Origin: Brachynemurus nebulosus
Lineage: Eukaryota; Arthropoda; Insecta; Neuroptera; Myrmeleontidae
Assembly: GCA_035578155.1 (NCBI GenBank)
Contig: JAPWDM010000001.1
Coordinates: 74,408,062-74,472,061, forward strand
Direction of reading: 5' to 3'
Length of the DNA stretch: 64,000 bases
Under the pieces are notes generated by a model. It was not told the origin of the DNA. It searched no databases and saw only the letters and a program-made list of their open reading frames with translations. A program made the translations under genes and the position numbers. Position 1 is the stretch's first letter; each line of letters starts with the position of its first letter. This document shows positions 11,527-21,568 of the stretch, piece by piece.

Positions 11527-12414
11527 AGTATGTAACCAAAGCGGATACTACGGCATGCGGATTCTACGGCACACTACGCGTCAAAAGTATAGACCCCCAT
11601 AATGCGTGGGCGATTAATTTTATGTGGCACTGTACTTGGCTTATCAGACTTCCGACGACTAATTGGTCTGTAGTTATTTTTAGACATATGTGTGCGATAA
11701 ACCTTTCCTGTTTGTTGAGTCATATTAGTTAATTGGTCTTTGCATGGGTGTTCTATGCTCATTAAAATTAAATGAACTTTGATCTCATTAAAATTAACTG
11801 GATAGTTTTCTGGAGCTCACTAAAAAAATAACTGGTTCCGATAACCCTCCTCCATATGTCAGAAATTTGAGTTATATCATAAATATTTTTTAGAATCAAA
11901 TTAAGTTAATTGACATATGCTTAGGATGTAGATAACCTTTTGATCTCGCCGCATTGGAATCTCAATTAATTGACAACCTTAATATGTGACGTCAGCTAGA
12001 GCGTGTATATAAATGAGCGGCGAAAATGTACTCATGCCATTCATGCTTATAAAATAATTGGTTCTGATAACCTTTACACAAATTAAGACTTGCTATGAGA
12101 GCGCGGAATCGGAAATCTGCTTCTACTTTTAGCATATAAAAATTGTTTCCAAACGCCCAGAATCGAATTCTACAACGCTCCCAGCTCTAGGTATTTTTTC
12201 TTACTTCCATTCGTTATACAAAGTTTGCATTTAAATAAGCCGAAGTTAATGTATGCATGCTGTATCACTGTAGAAAGCAAATTTAAAGTAGCTCAGAGTA
12301 TACATATGAATTTTTATCAGCATGTACAGATAAATATAAAAATAAAATAATTTTATAACAACAACGAATTAAAAGAAATAAGTATTAAACAGTATTATGT
12401 CTATTTACTGTAGC
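11527..12414 (+). repeat. Left Polinton terminal inverted repeat
   Basis: About 890 bp matching the reverse complement of 16963-17920 with scattered substitutions and indels. It includes a 62-codon open stretch on its minus strand (11574-11762, starting MSIEHPCKDQLTNMTQQTGK). The other arm keeps this frame open too (17688 onward, with KTSEPSTVPHKINRP-like sequence). Preservation in both arms may simply reflect arm similarity. Confidence 0.8.
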
Positions 12415-12517
12415 GATGCCTACCATCAATATTATAATTGGTAAAACATAATTTCGTACATTCTTAAAACGAATTAATGGAAATAAGAAAGAGAAGTTTA
12501 TAAATTCAAAATTTAAT

Positions 12518-12519
<2 letters not shown>

Positions 12520-12551
<32 letters not shown>

Positions 12552-12553
12552 AT

Positions 12554-12617
<64 letters not shown>
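12520..12617. repeat. (TA)n microsatellite with an embedded palindrome
   Basis: Two TA arrays separated by 'ttgattaa'; the left flank 'ttaatcaa' is its complement, so the block can form a hairpin. Confidence 0.9.
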
Positions 12618-12621
<4 letters not shown>

Positions 12622-13076
12622 TTATTCAAAATTAAATTTATAAATTTGTATTTAGACATCTAGTGAATTTGTATAAAAACAATATCGATGTATTTCTGTT
12701 TAAATTATGATTAAATGTAAAAAAAAAAATTAATGCTATGGCCATCTAGTAAATTTCTAATGAACTAACACTCAAATTATATGTTTTCATAAATGATTCC
12801 AAAATCAGCGGCAATTATATTTTTATATAAAAATTAAATTGCAAGATCGAACTTATTGATTTTAATATTTATTTGTTTTATAAACCAAATACGGTAAAGT
12901 TTCATAAAAATTAGCAAGTTTATCACTAATTTAGCAAGTTTATCACTAATTCTCTCAAAGCAGCAATTTACTGAAATATCTTAGTATCATCATCATCATC
13001 ACTGTTAAGAAAACGTGATTTTTTAATAGAAGATACAGACCAGATAGTCGCCTAGTGGTTCAATAATATCAACCCT

Positions 13077-13298
13077 CTAAAGTTCACGAAGTATAAAGAA
13101 TATGTTTCGGTCGATAGTAGTTTCCTTTAAGGCATTTAACTCATTCATTAAAGCTTTTCGATCTTCAGCGTTATACATGTTTTTATTTTCCTCTAGACTT
13201 CGAATAATTTTGAATATTTTTTCACCAGTCTCCGAAGTTACATATAAATGTCGTAATTCGTATACTAAAGCATAAGGATGCAATTCCAAGCTCAACAT
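13077..13298 (-). CDS. Small ORF of the Polinton, function unknown
   Basis: 73 codons. The protein is charged and helical in appearance, with SLEENKNMYNAEDRKALMNE and KETTIDRNIFFILREL near its end. It lies inside the Polinton, head to head with the DUF8207-like gene region, so it is probably an element gene rather than a host exon. I do not recognise the family. The start is an ATG at 13296-13298; the true N-terminus could be lost upstream because the adjoining sequence (13300-13700) is stop-rich. Confidence 0.45.
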   Translation of the reverse strand: MLSLELHPYALVYELRHLYVTSETGEKIFKIIRSLEENKNMYNAEDRKALMNELNALKETTIDRNIFFILREL

Positions 13299-13707
13299 AA
13301 TTTTGGAGGCAACTCATTCCTACATACCCCTAAATATAGGCAATTACTTTGCTTTTGCTAAGTAATTTCCACTCAACCTGAATGAAATTTTAAACCAAAA
13401 AATTTTCAAACAATTTGTAATTGGATTTGTCTGTAGTTGAATTTAATGTATGCACGCTGTATTTCATATAACACTGTGGACGCTTGGTATATAATGTTTT
13501 TTTTTTTTTGTATAGAGTTGCGACAAATTATGATAATTAACAACATATTTCTGTATCTGATCTAAAATACTATTACTACTATGTGATTATAGTAAAAATA
13601 TTTCCGTATTTGAGATAAAAAATAATTAGTACATATTTTTATAGTAAAAAAACTGCGTTTCAGATAAGAATAATTCAGTTCTATTTTATGTGATAAAAAA
13701 TAATATA

Positions 13708-13949
13708 CTAATTAAAATTTTTTCGCTCCTTTTTAATTTGAATAAATATATCAAAGCACTTTCTATAACGACCTTGATCTAAACTGCAATCTTTACCAAT
13801 AACTAAGAAACCATATTGTTCTTGCCAACAATGGCTGCAAGTAGGCTTAAAGTCCACGAAAAGCATACCCCTACATGTGTGCTCATTAAATAGATGGAAT
13901 AAATTGGTTAAATCTTGTTTAAATAAAAATATTAAATTTGCATGACTCT
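13708..13949 (-). pseudogene. Cysteine-containing ORF of the Polinton, start lost
   Basis: An 80-codon open stretch with no ATG at its head, ending TAG at 13708-13710. Recognisable blocks are FKQDLTNLFHLFNEHTCRGM, FKPTCSHCWQEQYGFLVIG and CFDIFIQIKKERK. The CxxC with a second upstream cysteine suggests a small metal-binding protein. Composition is protein-like and unlike the AT-rich background. It is divergently oriented to the 14129 gene, about 180 bp apart. Function unknown. Confidence 0.5.
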
Positions 13950-14059
13950 AATTAGTTGTTGTGGCATGAAACGGTAAGTGTTGAGCGAGACAGAAATTCT
14001 GGGTATTTGGAACTAAGTTTTTCAATTGACCTAATTTATGATTTGTTAAGCCGAAAAAA

Positions 14060-14067
14060 TATAAAAT
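14060..14067 (+). promoter_or_regulatory. TATA box of the Polinton plus-strand gene
   Basis: TATAAAAT lies 62 bp upstream of the ATG at 14129, in a stretch otherwise free of in-frame ORFs. This spacing fits a short 5' leader. Confidence 0.45.
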
Positions 14068-14128
14068 AGGAGTAAGCATGGGCGCATTTCACATTTGTTT
14101 ATAAGCAGCAATAGCACATAGACATACT

Positions 14129-15241
14129 ATGGATCAAGATCAAGAACTAAAGCGAAAAATTTTAGCTGTCACAAAATCTATACGTGCTAAATATCGTACG
14201 CTTAAGGATAGTCAGTTTAAACGAGAAAAAAATTTAGAAGAATCATTCAAACCAATAATTGAACCGCTTAAAGAAATAGCTACTGAATTAAAACTGAACC
14301 AGCAAGGAGCCTCTTAGTTATAAATGAGAAGTCAACACAAGCTATAGTTAAGAAAGCATCTCCCTCTATTGATGATGATGTTGGTTCTATTGATTATGCC
14401 GTATCTTCTATTAAGAAATCACGCCTTCTTAACAATGGTGATGATGAGGTATTTGAACCACCGCTGATAGAGGGAGGGTTCGAACCTACTCCAACATCAA
14501 GCCGACCTACCTCGGCAACAGAAAACTCTGCTCAGAAATCCTCTACTAAGAAACAACGTTTTCTTAATAGTGGTGATGATGAAATATTTGGGTCATTGCT
14601 GTTAGAGGAAAGTTTTGAGCCTACTCCCACATCAAGCCAATTTACTTCAACAGCACAAATTGCTGCACGAAAATTGTTTAAGCAAACAAACGAACCAAGT
14701 GTTGGTGTGCTAGCTGAAAAGTATCTCCAGTTATCGCTTACGCGTAACGGCAAAAAATCTCTTGATCGTATGGCCCACGCATAGATGTGGAAACAAATAA
14801 ATAGATTATTGGTAATTCTGAATTGGATATAACTGATGATAATATTATTGTTAATGATATTGCTTACCCCGGCACTGAAGGTCTTTTTGAGCTACTGTTT
14901 AAAAAGTATCCAAATCAACATCTATACACAGCTGCTGATTTAAACACATATAAGGCTATGTTATAAATTACCAATGCGCACAAAAGAAACTATGACGTCA
15001 ATTAACCAGTTAATGTGAATGATTGTTATAAATATAAGAAGATTATAAATCAACTTTTTCCACCACGGCAAAAGCATACCACAACACCAAAACAAAAACG
15101 AACCAGCAGCACAAATTAAGTTGGTTTAATGCATTTTAACGATTGTGAAACGATTGATACCATTATTGGGACGATGTCGGTGAACTTATTGGCAGATTAA
15201 AATTATTGATTGCATCCGCAGAAGCTGATATAATTGAATAA
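14129..15241 (+). pseudogene. DUF8207-like Polinton gene, broken by frameshifts and stops
   Basis: Starts MDQDQELKRKILAVTKSIRA with a charged coiled-coil-like N-terminus. The frame changes near 14305, then runs to a stop at 14782-14784. Later pieces continue in other frames: PGTEGLFELLFKKYPN (from about 14869), KYKKIINQLFPP (about 15031) and, at the end, WDDVGELIGRLKLLIAS. This order resembles insect proteins annotated DUF8207 (recalled, unverified). A 30-35 residue unit (LLNNGDDEVFEPP...FEPTPTSS) is duplicated in tandem at about 14427-14508 and 14562-14637. The breaks mean no full-length product. Confidence 0.6.
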
Positions 15242-15279
15242 ACACAGATGACTAACCCGTGTCAATAATCATTACAAAG

Positions 15280-15719
15280 ATGAGCGTTGACAAAGGTCGA
15301 TTCAGTAGTAGCGGCGGACGGTATGCTCGAAAGGCTGCGTCTATCAATTTAACACCTGAGGGTGATTATGATATGAATGATAAGCGTCTTACGAACGTAC
15401 ATGCTCCTAAAGATAACGGTGATGCTGTTAACTTGGCTTTTCTGAGTCAAATGTTTGCTGGAATTTCACATACTACGGTTGTGCTTGAAAATTCATATAA
15501 ACAAATTCAATCAAATATTATAGAAAAATTAATACTATGGAGAATATCGAAAACGAATTTAAAACCGTAATGGGGGTTATTTCAAATGCAGCAACAGCTT
15601 CCGTCTCCAAGCAGGAATTTAATGCTAAATTTAAGAAACTAGAATATCAAATAACAACTTTAGATAACCTACATAAGCAACTGACTAAACATTCAGTACC
15701 AACACTTAAAGATGAGTAA
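15280..15719 (+). pseudogene. Fibre-like Polinton gene with one frameshift
   Basis: Starts MSVDKGRFSSSGGRYARKAA, then has the motif LTPEGDYDMNDKRLTNVHAP, which resembles 'D.D...KRLTNV..P...DAV' shaft/base motifs of phage and Polinton fibre-like proteins. The frame shifts near 15530; the second part (ENIENEFKTVMGV to LKDE) is coiled-coil-like and ends at TAA 15717-15719. The stop overlaps the ATG of the next small gene (GATGAGTAA), a viral-style junction. I chose the ATG at 15280 because the conserved part begins there rather than at the upstream start at 15259. Confidence 0.5.
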
Positions 15720-15824
15720 AATTAAAGAACAAGTTCTAAAAAAACTACATAAACCCGCGCGTAAAAATTTCAAAAGACGTCGTGTTATATAACCAAAGGA
15801 ATTGATGATTTATATCCTTTGTAA
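15712..15824 (+). pseudogene. N-terminal stub of a Polinton-type integrase
   Basis: A 26-codon ORF (15712-15792) reading LKKLHKPARKNFKRRRVI. After the stop and a one-base shift, KGIDDLY follows before another stop. In Polinton-associated retroviral-like integrases of arthropods the N-terminus has the same order: 'L..PARKNF.RR.V...G.DDL.QADL' (recalled). Here it ends exactly after DDLY, so the catalytic core has been deleted. It overlaps the preceding gene by an ATGAGTAA junction and is followed by AATAAA at 15831. Confidence 0.6.
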
Positions 15825-15830
15825 ACCTTT

Positions 15831-15836
15831 AATAAA
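15831..15836 (+). terminator. Polyadenylation signal AATAAA
   Basis: AATAAA a few bases after the integrase stub, before the convergent gene at 15901-16242. Probably the shared 3' end of the plus-strand Polinton genes. Confidence 0.35.
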
Positions 15837-15900
15837 AAACACCATTTTTACACATTTGACAATGTTGCTTCAAACTTGTTGGACCATCGACATGATCTCA

Positions 15901-16242
15901 CTAACACGGTCGATCGTAGTGCTCAAAGCATGGTTCACAGTCTTGAAATATTTTTTGATAATCAGCCGATAACCAAATCCATGCACGACGTATGATTTTT
16001 GCGTCATAACTTTTCAACACGTTCAAATTGATGTATTTATAGATTTGCAGAAATGTATTCAAAGTCAGCTCGTTTATATGCGTTAGCACTTTTTCGAAAA
16101 ATTCACCAATTGGCATATCTATTTCGTCAAAATTCATTGGTTCAGATGATAGGTTCAAATTCTGAATTTTCACAATTGCATCAACCAGTTTCTCATATGT
16201 GTCAATTCGTTTGCGTAATTTATCCGATTCGCTTGAGAACAT
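15901..16242 (-). CDS. 113-aa Polinton ORF, unknown function
   Basis: Intact ORF starting MFSSESDKLRKRIDTYEKLV, with PMNFDEIDMPIGEFFEKVLT and a C-terminal half rich in aromatic residues (RRAWIWLSADYQKIF) ending in two cysteines. The frame stays open upstream without another ATG to about 16320, reading LRFKHTKTKSSSSSAYWKRL, so the N-terminus may once have been longer. It is convergent with the integrase stub. I do not recognise the family; predicted alpha-helical. Its location inside the inverted repeats makes it an element gene. Confidence 0.5.
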   Translation of the reverse strand: MFSSESDKLRKRIDTYEKLVDAIVKIQNLNLSSEPMNFDEIDMPIGEFFEKVLTHINELTLNTFLQIYKYINLNVLKSYDAKIIRRAWIWLSADYQKIFQDCEPCFEHYDRPC

Positions 16243-16434
16243 TTGTAAACGCTTCCAGTAAGCTGACGATGACGACGACTTTGTTTTTGTGTGTTTAAAC
16301 CGAAGCTGAAGCTGTTCCAGTATTTATTTCATGCAGCGAATAGTGTCCCCACAAGTTGCTCAATTCCACCACCAGCACCACCCACCACCCACCGATTGAA
16401 TGAAGTAAAACTGCCTAGAGCTGAGATACAAAAC

Positions 16435-16560
16435 AGATTTCTCAATTCTGGGCGCTTGGAAACTATGTGTCAATTATTAAAATTCCTGTGCTGTGAGATC
16501 AAAATGGTATCTACGTCCCACGCATATGTCAATTAACTAAATTAAATTCTAAAAATAACT
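16435..16560 (+). repeat. Internal partial copy of the right terminal repeat
   Basis: 'gtcaattattaaaattcc ... gagatcaaaatggtatc ... cgcatatgtcaattaacta' matches 17470-17565 of the right arm in the same orientation, so part of the terminal repeat is duplicated just inside the arm. Confidence 0.6.
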
Positions 16561-16962
16561 ATGATCCTTTTCGTGATCCATTTAATTAAAACTTAGCGCA
16601 GAAACTGGAGAACCACGGTTAAGTGTATTAGCATTTTCAAGATTGTTATAATTGGTTGTTTATACCACTACGAACATTTGATGATAAATTACTAAGACAG
16701 TTCTACCTAAATATGCTTAATTTGTATAACTTTTATGATAATATTCATATGTTCATCAATTGGATATCCCAATTCAAAATATTATTAATAAATTTAGTGT
16801 TTAAATGAACTTAAATGAACATAACAGCATTATTAATATGTGTAATCAAAATTAATAGCAGTTAATATTTTATGAAGATTTATAAACGTATCAATCGATT
16901 ACACTTAAATAACCAAGACTAAGTTTGTATATTTTGTATTAATTAAACTTACATATTATGTA

Positions 16963-17920
16963 AATAGACATAATATTATGTTTAATACTTCTCTTTTAAT
17001 TCTTTTTTGTTATAAAATTATTTTAATTTTACATTTATCTGTACATGCTGATAAAAATTCATATGTATACCCTGAGCCTACTTTAAATTTGCTTTCTACA
17101 GTGATACAGCATGCATACATTAACTTCGGCTTGTTTAAATGCAAACTTTGTATAACGAATGAAAGATTCTGGGCGTTTGGAAACAATTGTTATATGCTAA
17201 AAGTAGAAGCAGATTTCCGATTCCGCGCTCTCATAACAAGTGGTAACTTGTGTGCTGAAAATAGAAACTCATTTCTGATTCATCATTCTGCTAACAAGTT
17301 ATAATATGCATGAGAAAAATAATTCTAAAAATAGCTGTGATCTCATAATTCCTGAGTTGGGAAGTCGGGAAAAGGTTATCAGAACCAATTATTTTATAAG
17401 CATGAATGGCACGAGTACATTTTCGCCGCTCATTTATATACACGCTCTAGCTGACGTTACATATTAAGGTTGTCAATTAATTAAAATTCCAATGTGGCGA
17501 GATCAAAATGTTATCCACACGCCACGCATACGTCAATTAACTTAATTTGATTCTAAAAAATATTTATGATATAACTTAAATGTGACATCGGGAGGGGGGT
17601 TTTCAAAACCAGTTATTTTTTTAATAAGTTCAAAGTCCAGAAAACTATCCAATTAATTTTAATGAGATCAAAGTTTATTTAATTTTAATGAGCATAAAAC
17701 ACCCACGCACAGACCAAATAACTAATATGACTCAACAAACAGGAAAGGCTTATCGCACACAGATGTCTAAAAATAACTACAGACCAATTAGTCGCCGAAA
17801 GTCTGAACCAAGTACAGTGCCACACAAAATTAATCGCCCACCAGTTATGGGGGTCTATAGTTTTGACGCGCGGTGTGCCGTAGAATTCGCACGCCGTAGT
17901 ATCCGCTTTGGTTACCTACT
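16963..17920 (-). repeat. Right Polinton terminal inverted repeat
   Basis: About 960 bp, the reverse complement of 11527-12414 at roughly 85-90% by eye. It begins inside at 'aaatagacataat' and ends ...GGTTACCTACT. Confidence 0.8.
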
Positions 17921-18187
17921 CATGGTGTTTTCTAAGATGAAATTTAACTTTAGAGAAAATAAGAACTGACTTTAAAGAGATTTTTAGCAAAATTTTTAGT
18001 AAAAATTTCCTTGTTCTCTTTGCTGCAGATGTTGAAAGTGTGAGATAGTAGAGTTCGCGTCAAGGGAAAAGTTTGGGATCGCGGACCCAATCGAACCCGA
18101 CTACTAGAACATAAGCTACGCGTGTAAGTATCCACGGGTACAAACTTAAATAATACAAATGAAGAATCTAGCCCAAGGAGGTACTTA
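17921..18187. other. Short unique intron stretch between two transposons
   Basis: Less AT-rich than its surroundings, with one 84-codon minus-strand open frame (17950-18204) that overlaps the end of the foldback element. No family recognised and not called as a gene. Confidence 0.4.
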
Positions 18188-18621
18188 CAAGGAAAGGTAT
18201 CCAACTGTATCTCTCAGAAATTTTTGAAACTTTAGTGGATTGTAGATCTTATTAAAACTAATCACGAGCCATATTTCTTTCGTGCCCATGAGCGGTTTAA
18301 GGGGGTAAAACTCACCCCTAAAAATTTGAGTTTTTTTCAATTTTCTTAAATATCGTGGAAATGGTAAGAACTTTAGTAGGGAAACTATATATATTTGTAA
18401 ATGCCACTTTAAGAACTTTATTATGATATCAAAATTAAAGTTATAAAATTATTGGGGTCATCCCCCACCCCAACCCCTAATTTCATCAGGTACTTTTTGG
18501 TAAAAGAGGAGGCTGTTATGTGTAAATAAAAGAATTTTTAATTAATTTATCTTACATCACACCAGTTTATTTCTTGTTGCATAAATACACCCTTTGTTAA
18601 TATTAACTTGGGAAAAATTTT

Positions 18622-18872
18622 AACCATATTTTTGCTCATTGTTAAATCAAAAAGTTAAAATTTTTGATAGATTTGAGCGTTTCTTTATGGTATTCCAATT
18701 TAAAAATAAAAAGACAATTTTTACTTTACTAATACCACATTATTTATTATTATTAAATAAAGTGGTATTAGTAAAGTAAAAATTGTCTTTTTATTTTCAA
18801 AATGGAATACCCTAAAGTAATGCTCAAATCTATCCAAATTTTTAACTTTTTGATTTAATTATGAGCAAAAGT
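18622..18872. repeat. Penelope-derived palindrome nested in the foldback arm
   Basis: Near-perfect palindrome: 'tttgctcat...gatttgagcg...aataccacattattta' then its complement. It contains the family 3' phrase (gatttgagcgttTctttatggtattc) on both strands. The flanking arm sequence is continuous in the other arm, so this is a later insertion of two head-to-head Penelope ends. Confidence 0.7.
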
Positions 18873-19051
18873 ATGATCAAAGAATCTTGTATTTTAGTAA
18901 CAAATTGTTACAAACTTGCGACATACTTTGAAGTACATAATTTAGAAAGAAAAAAACTCCAATCCCCTCCTCCCCCTGGCTTTACTGATGTCTATAGAAA
19001 TCTTATTTACTTATTTATTTGTTTTTATTTATCTAAACAATTGTGTATATT

Positions 19052-19258
19052 TTAAGGTTTGTAATCTACACAATAATGATATTGTTCACACCAAGTACAC
19101 CTTATAAAAGCGGGTTTACCACATACATACTTTGGTGTTTCTCTTTCTTCTTTAAAAAAGCAATATGTTACAGAATTTTTAAATCTTTCTGGTCGTTGGT
19201 CAATATATTCACTTTTATACCATTCATACTTGAACAAGTTTTGAAAACGAGGCGACAA
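19052..19258 (-). CDS. Cysteine/histidine-rich ORF at the centre of the foldback element
   Basis: 68 codons, starting MSPRFQNLFKYEWYKSEYID and ending with a compact metal-binding-like block: YCFFKEE, YVCGKPAFIRCTWCEQYHYC. Cysteines and histidine are spaced C-x14-C-x6-C-x2-C-x4-H-x1-C. A zinc-binding C-terminal tail of a transposase (piggyBac-like proteins end this way) is one possibility, but no catalytic part lies upstream. It may be a captured or residual transposase tail. Function unknown. Confidence 0.4.
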   Translation of the reverse strand: MSPRFQNLFKYEWYKSEYIDQRPERFKNSVTYCFFKEERETPKYVCGKPAFIRCTWCEQYHYCVDYKP

Positions 19259-20017
19259 AAACTGATTGTGAGCTAGAGACTAAAGTTTAGGAATATTGTT
19301 ACGGCGATGTAAATCGATATCATACTCATTTAGAATTACATTAACCGAAAATAATCTGATGAATTGTTTCCAGGGTCGAAATCCATAGACGTCCAGAGGT
19401 TAAAATATTGGCAATTGAATAGATAAATAAAAATAAATAGAGAAGTAAATAATATTTGTAGAGATGTCGTTAAAGCAAGGGTGACGGGGGGGGGGGGTGC
19501 AGTGTATTTTTTCTTTCTAGATTATGTATTTTAAAATATATCGTAAGTTTGTAACAATTCATTACTAAAATGCGAGATTCTTTAATCAAAATTTTAATTA
19601 ATATTAGCAGTGTATTTATGCAAAAAGAAATAAACTGGTGTGGTGTAAAATAAATTAATTAAAAATTCTTTTATTTACACATAACAGCCTCGTCTTTTAC
19701 CAAAAGATACCTGATAAAATTAGGGGGTGGGGATGGGGGATGAAACCCCAATGATTTTATAACTTTAATTTTGGTATCACAATAAAGATCTTAAAGTGCC
19801 ATTTCCAAATATATATAGTTTTCCTACCAAAACCTTACCATTTCCAAGATGTTTAAGAAAATTGAAAGAAACTCAAATTTTCAGGGGTGAGCTTCACCCC
19901 CTTAAACCGCTTATGGGCACGAACGAAATATGGGTCGTGATTAGTTTTAATACGATCTACAATCGACTAAAGTTTCAAAAATTTTTGAGAGATACAGTTG
20001 GATACCTTTCCTTGTTA

Positions 20018-20464
20018 GGTAGCAACTGTAACTCGTGGACGCCTTCTCTAAGATGAGACCGTAGTTTCTAGGTTTTCGGATTCCTTGCGAGGTTAAAATT
20101 CAGTTCCTCCTCTAGTTTCAACACAATTTTGACTAGTTTCCTGGGTCTATTTGCTATGAACTATATCCTCCGGAAATCTCTCGAGCGTCAAAGTCATGGA
20201 TTCTAAACGACTGAATGAAGGACATATGAGAAACTAAGAAAAAAAACTAAGAATTGGATCCTTCTTTTTGTTTCATTAGTATGAAACAGAATGACGAGAC
20301 TTTCATAATCGAGAAAAAAGCCTTACGACACAGTCCACATGTTGTTTTGAGCGGTAAGTACGACAACTACCAACAGATAAAGAGAGGAGACTAGCACTAC
20401 AGTAGGTATGATTACTTTTTTATAAGTGAGCATGCAAAACAGTAACGTGGCTACTATAATACTT
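20018..20464. other. Unique stretch between foldback and Merlin elements
   Basis: No gene supported. Both strands contain stops in all frames every 20-30 codons. Confidence 0.45.
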
Positions 20465-21120
20465 ACAAGGGGAGTATCAAACATAGGAATCACGGATTTG
20501 GGAGAAATTAATATATGTTGTGTAATATATTTCTCTGAGTATTGTAGTGATAATAATTTAGGACAATGCGACTTTATTCAGAAATTAAACGCAGGAAAAA
20601 TTTCGAATAACATATCGTGTTTCATATGTATCAGTTAGTTAGTATTGTCTGCAACAAGGGCCGCTGGTGGTGTGGTTAGTGTCTGCTCTCATGTATGTAA
20701 CTTTTTTTAATATACAGACGGAAAGGTTCTATGTTCGAATCTATGCCTTGCCAACGTAAATAATTCTCTTTTCAATTTTTTTTTAATTTTTTCAATATTG
20801 TACAATGGTCAATTACATTGACGATGCTATAATTCTTTTTTTTAAATGGAGATGTGGTATTCTTTCTTATGTCATTATTATGCTATAATTATTTTCTGAA
20901 AAAGGAGATATAATATTTTTTGTACATGTTGTCATTATATGTAACAGTAATTTTATCGTAAATTTTAAATTACTGAATTTTTTTTTACATACAATTAAAG
21001 CGATTCTTATTATAAATTATTTAGGGTTATGGAAACTGGACGATGCCATCTACCACTGGTACCTGAGGCTTAAGAAAAAAGGTGTTTTATTAATGCAGAA
21101 AGGGTCGCCTATTGTGTTTT
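20465..21120 (+). repeat. Left Merlin inverted repeat
   Basis: Pairs with 22580-23112. It includes, at 21030-21060, a plus-strand copy of the transposase start codon region (ATGGAAACTGGACGATGCCA), soon closed by a stop. Confidence 0.75.
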
Positions 21121-21568
21121 GTTACTGTAGAAAGGATCGCCTATTGTTACGATGCGATGGACTCGTCCAGTTTCCTGAAGGCAATTTTACTGTTTAGTAA
21201 GTATTTTAAGCCTAGATCATGCGAATGAACATTCAAAGGTAATGTACTAATGTATATTAAAGTAACAAATAAAACATAAAAAGTAAAAATATAGAATTTA
21301 CAAAAGCTAACAGTAACAGCTAACTAAATAAATAATGTAGTAGTGCAACATAAGAGAAGATTTTATTTCTTGAGTTCTCGTTGACACTATTCATGCAGCC
21401 GCTTTAAGTAATATGGAAAGATATTGATTTGTTTTCACAATAACCTCCTCATTTACCAAAAGCGGCCACAGAATGTAGCCTTGTCTTTTTTTATCTTGTT
21501 TTTATAATTACGTCATTTTTTTTTTATTTTTTTATATTATTTTTGTTAGTTGCTATTTATTATAAATA

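Larger units (their letters stand above)
11527..17920. mobile_element. Internally deleted Polinton/Maverick, 6.4 kb
   Basis: The ends are AGTATGTAACC... and ...GGTTACCTACT, that is, the 5'-AG...CT-3' termini of Polintons. The flanking 6-mers are CATGTT (11521-11526) and CATGGT (17921-17926), 5 of 6 identical, as expected for the 6-bp Polinton duplication. Inverted repeats of about 0.9 kb enclose fragments of a DUF8207-like gene, a fibre-like gene, an integrase N-terminal stub and three minus-strand ORFs. DNA polymerase B, most of the integrase, ATPase, protease and capsid genes are absent, so it is non-autonomous. It lies in the 17.8-kb intron of the REJ gene. Confidence 0.8.
18188..20014. 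mobile_element. Foldback element with long inverted arms, TTA target duplication
   Basis: The ends are CAAGGAAAGGTATCC and its complement. Each side is flanked by TTA (18185-18187 and 20015-20017), as in PIF/Harbinger-type insertions. The arms are about 0.6-0.85 kb (18188-19055 and 19405-20014). The left arm is interrupted by a palindrome at 18622-18872, absent from the right arm. The centre holds a cysteine-rich ORF. No PIF transposase was found, so superfamily assignment is tentative. Confidence 0.65.
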
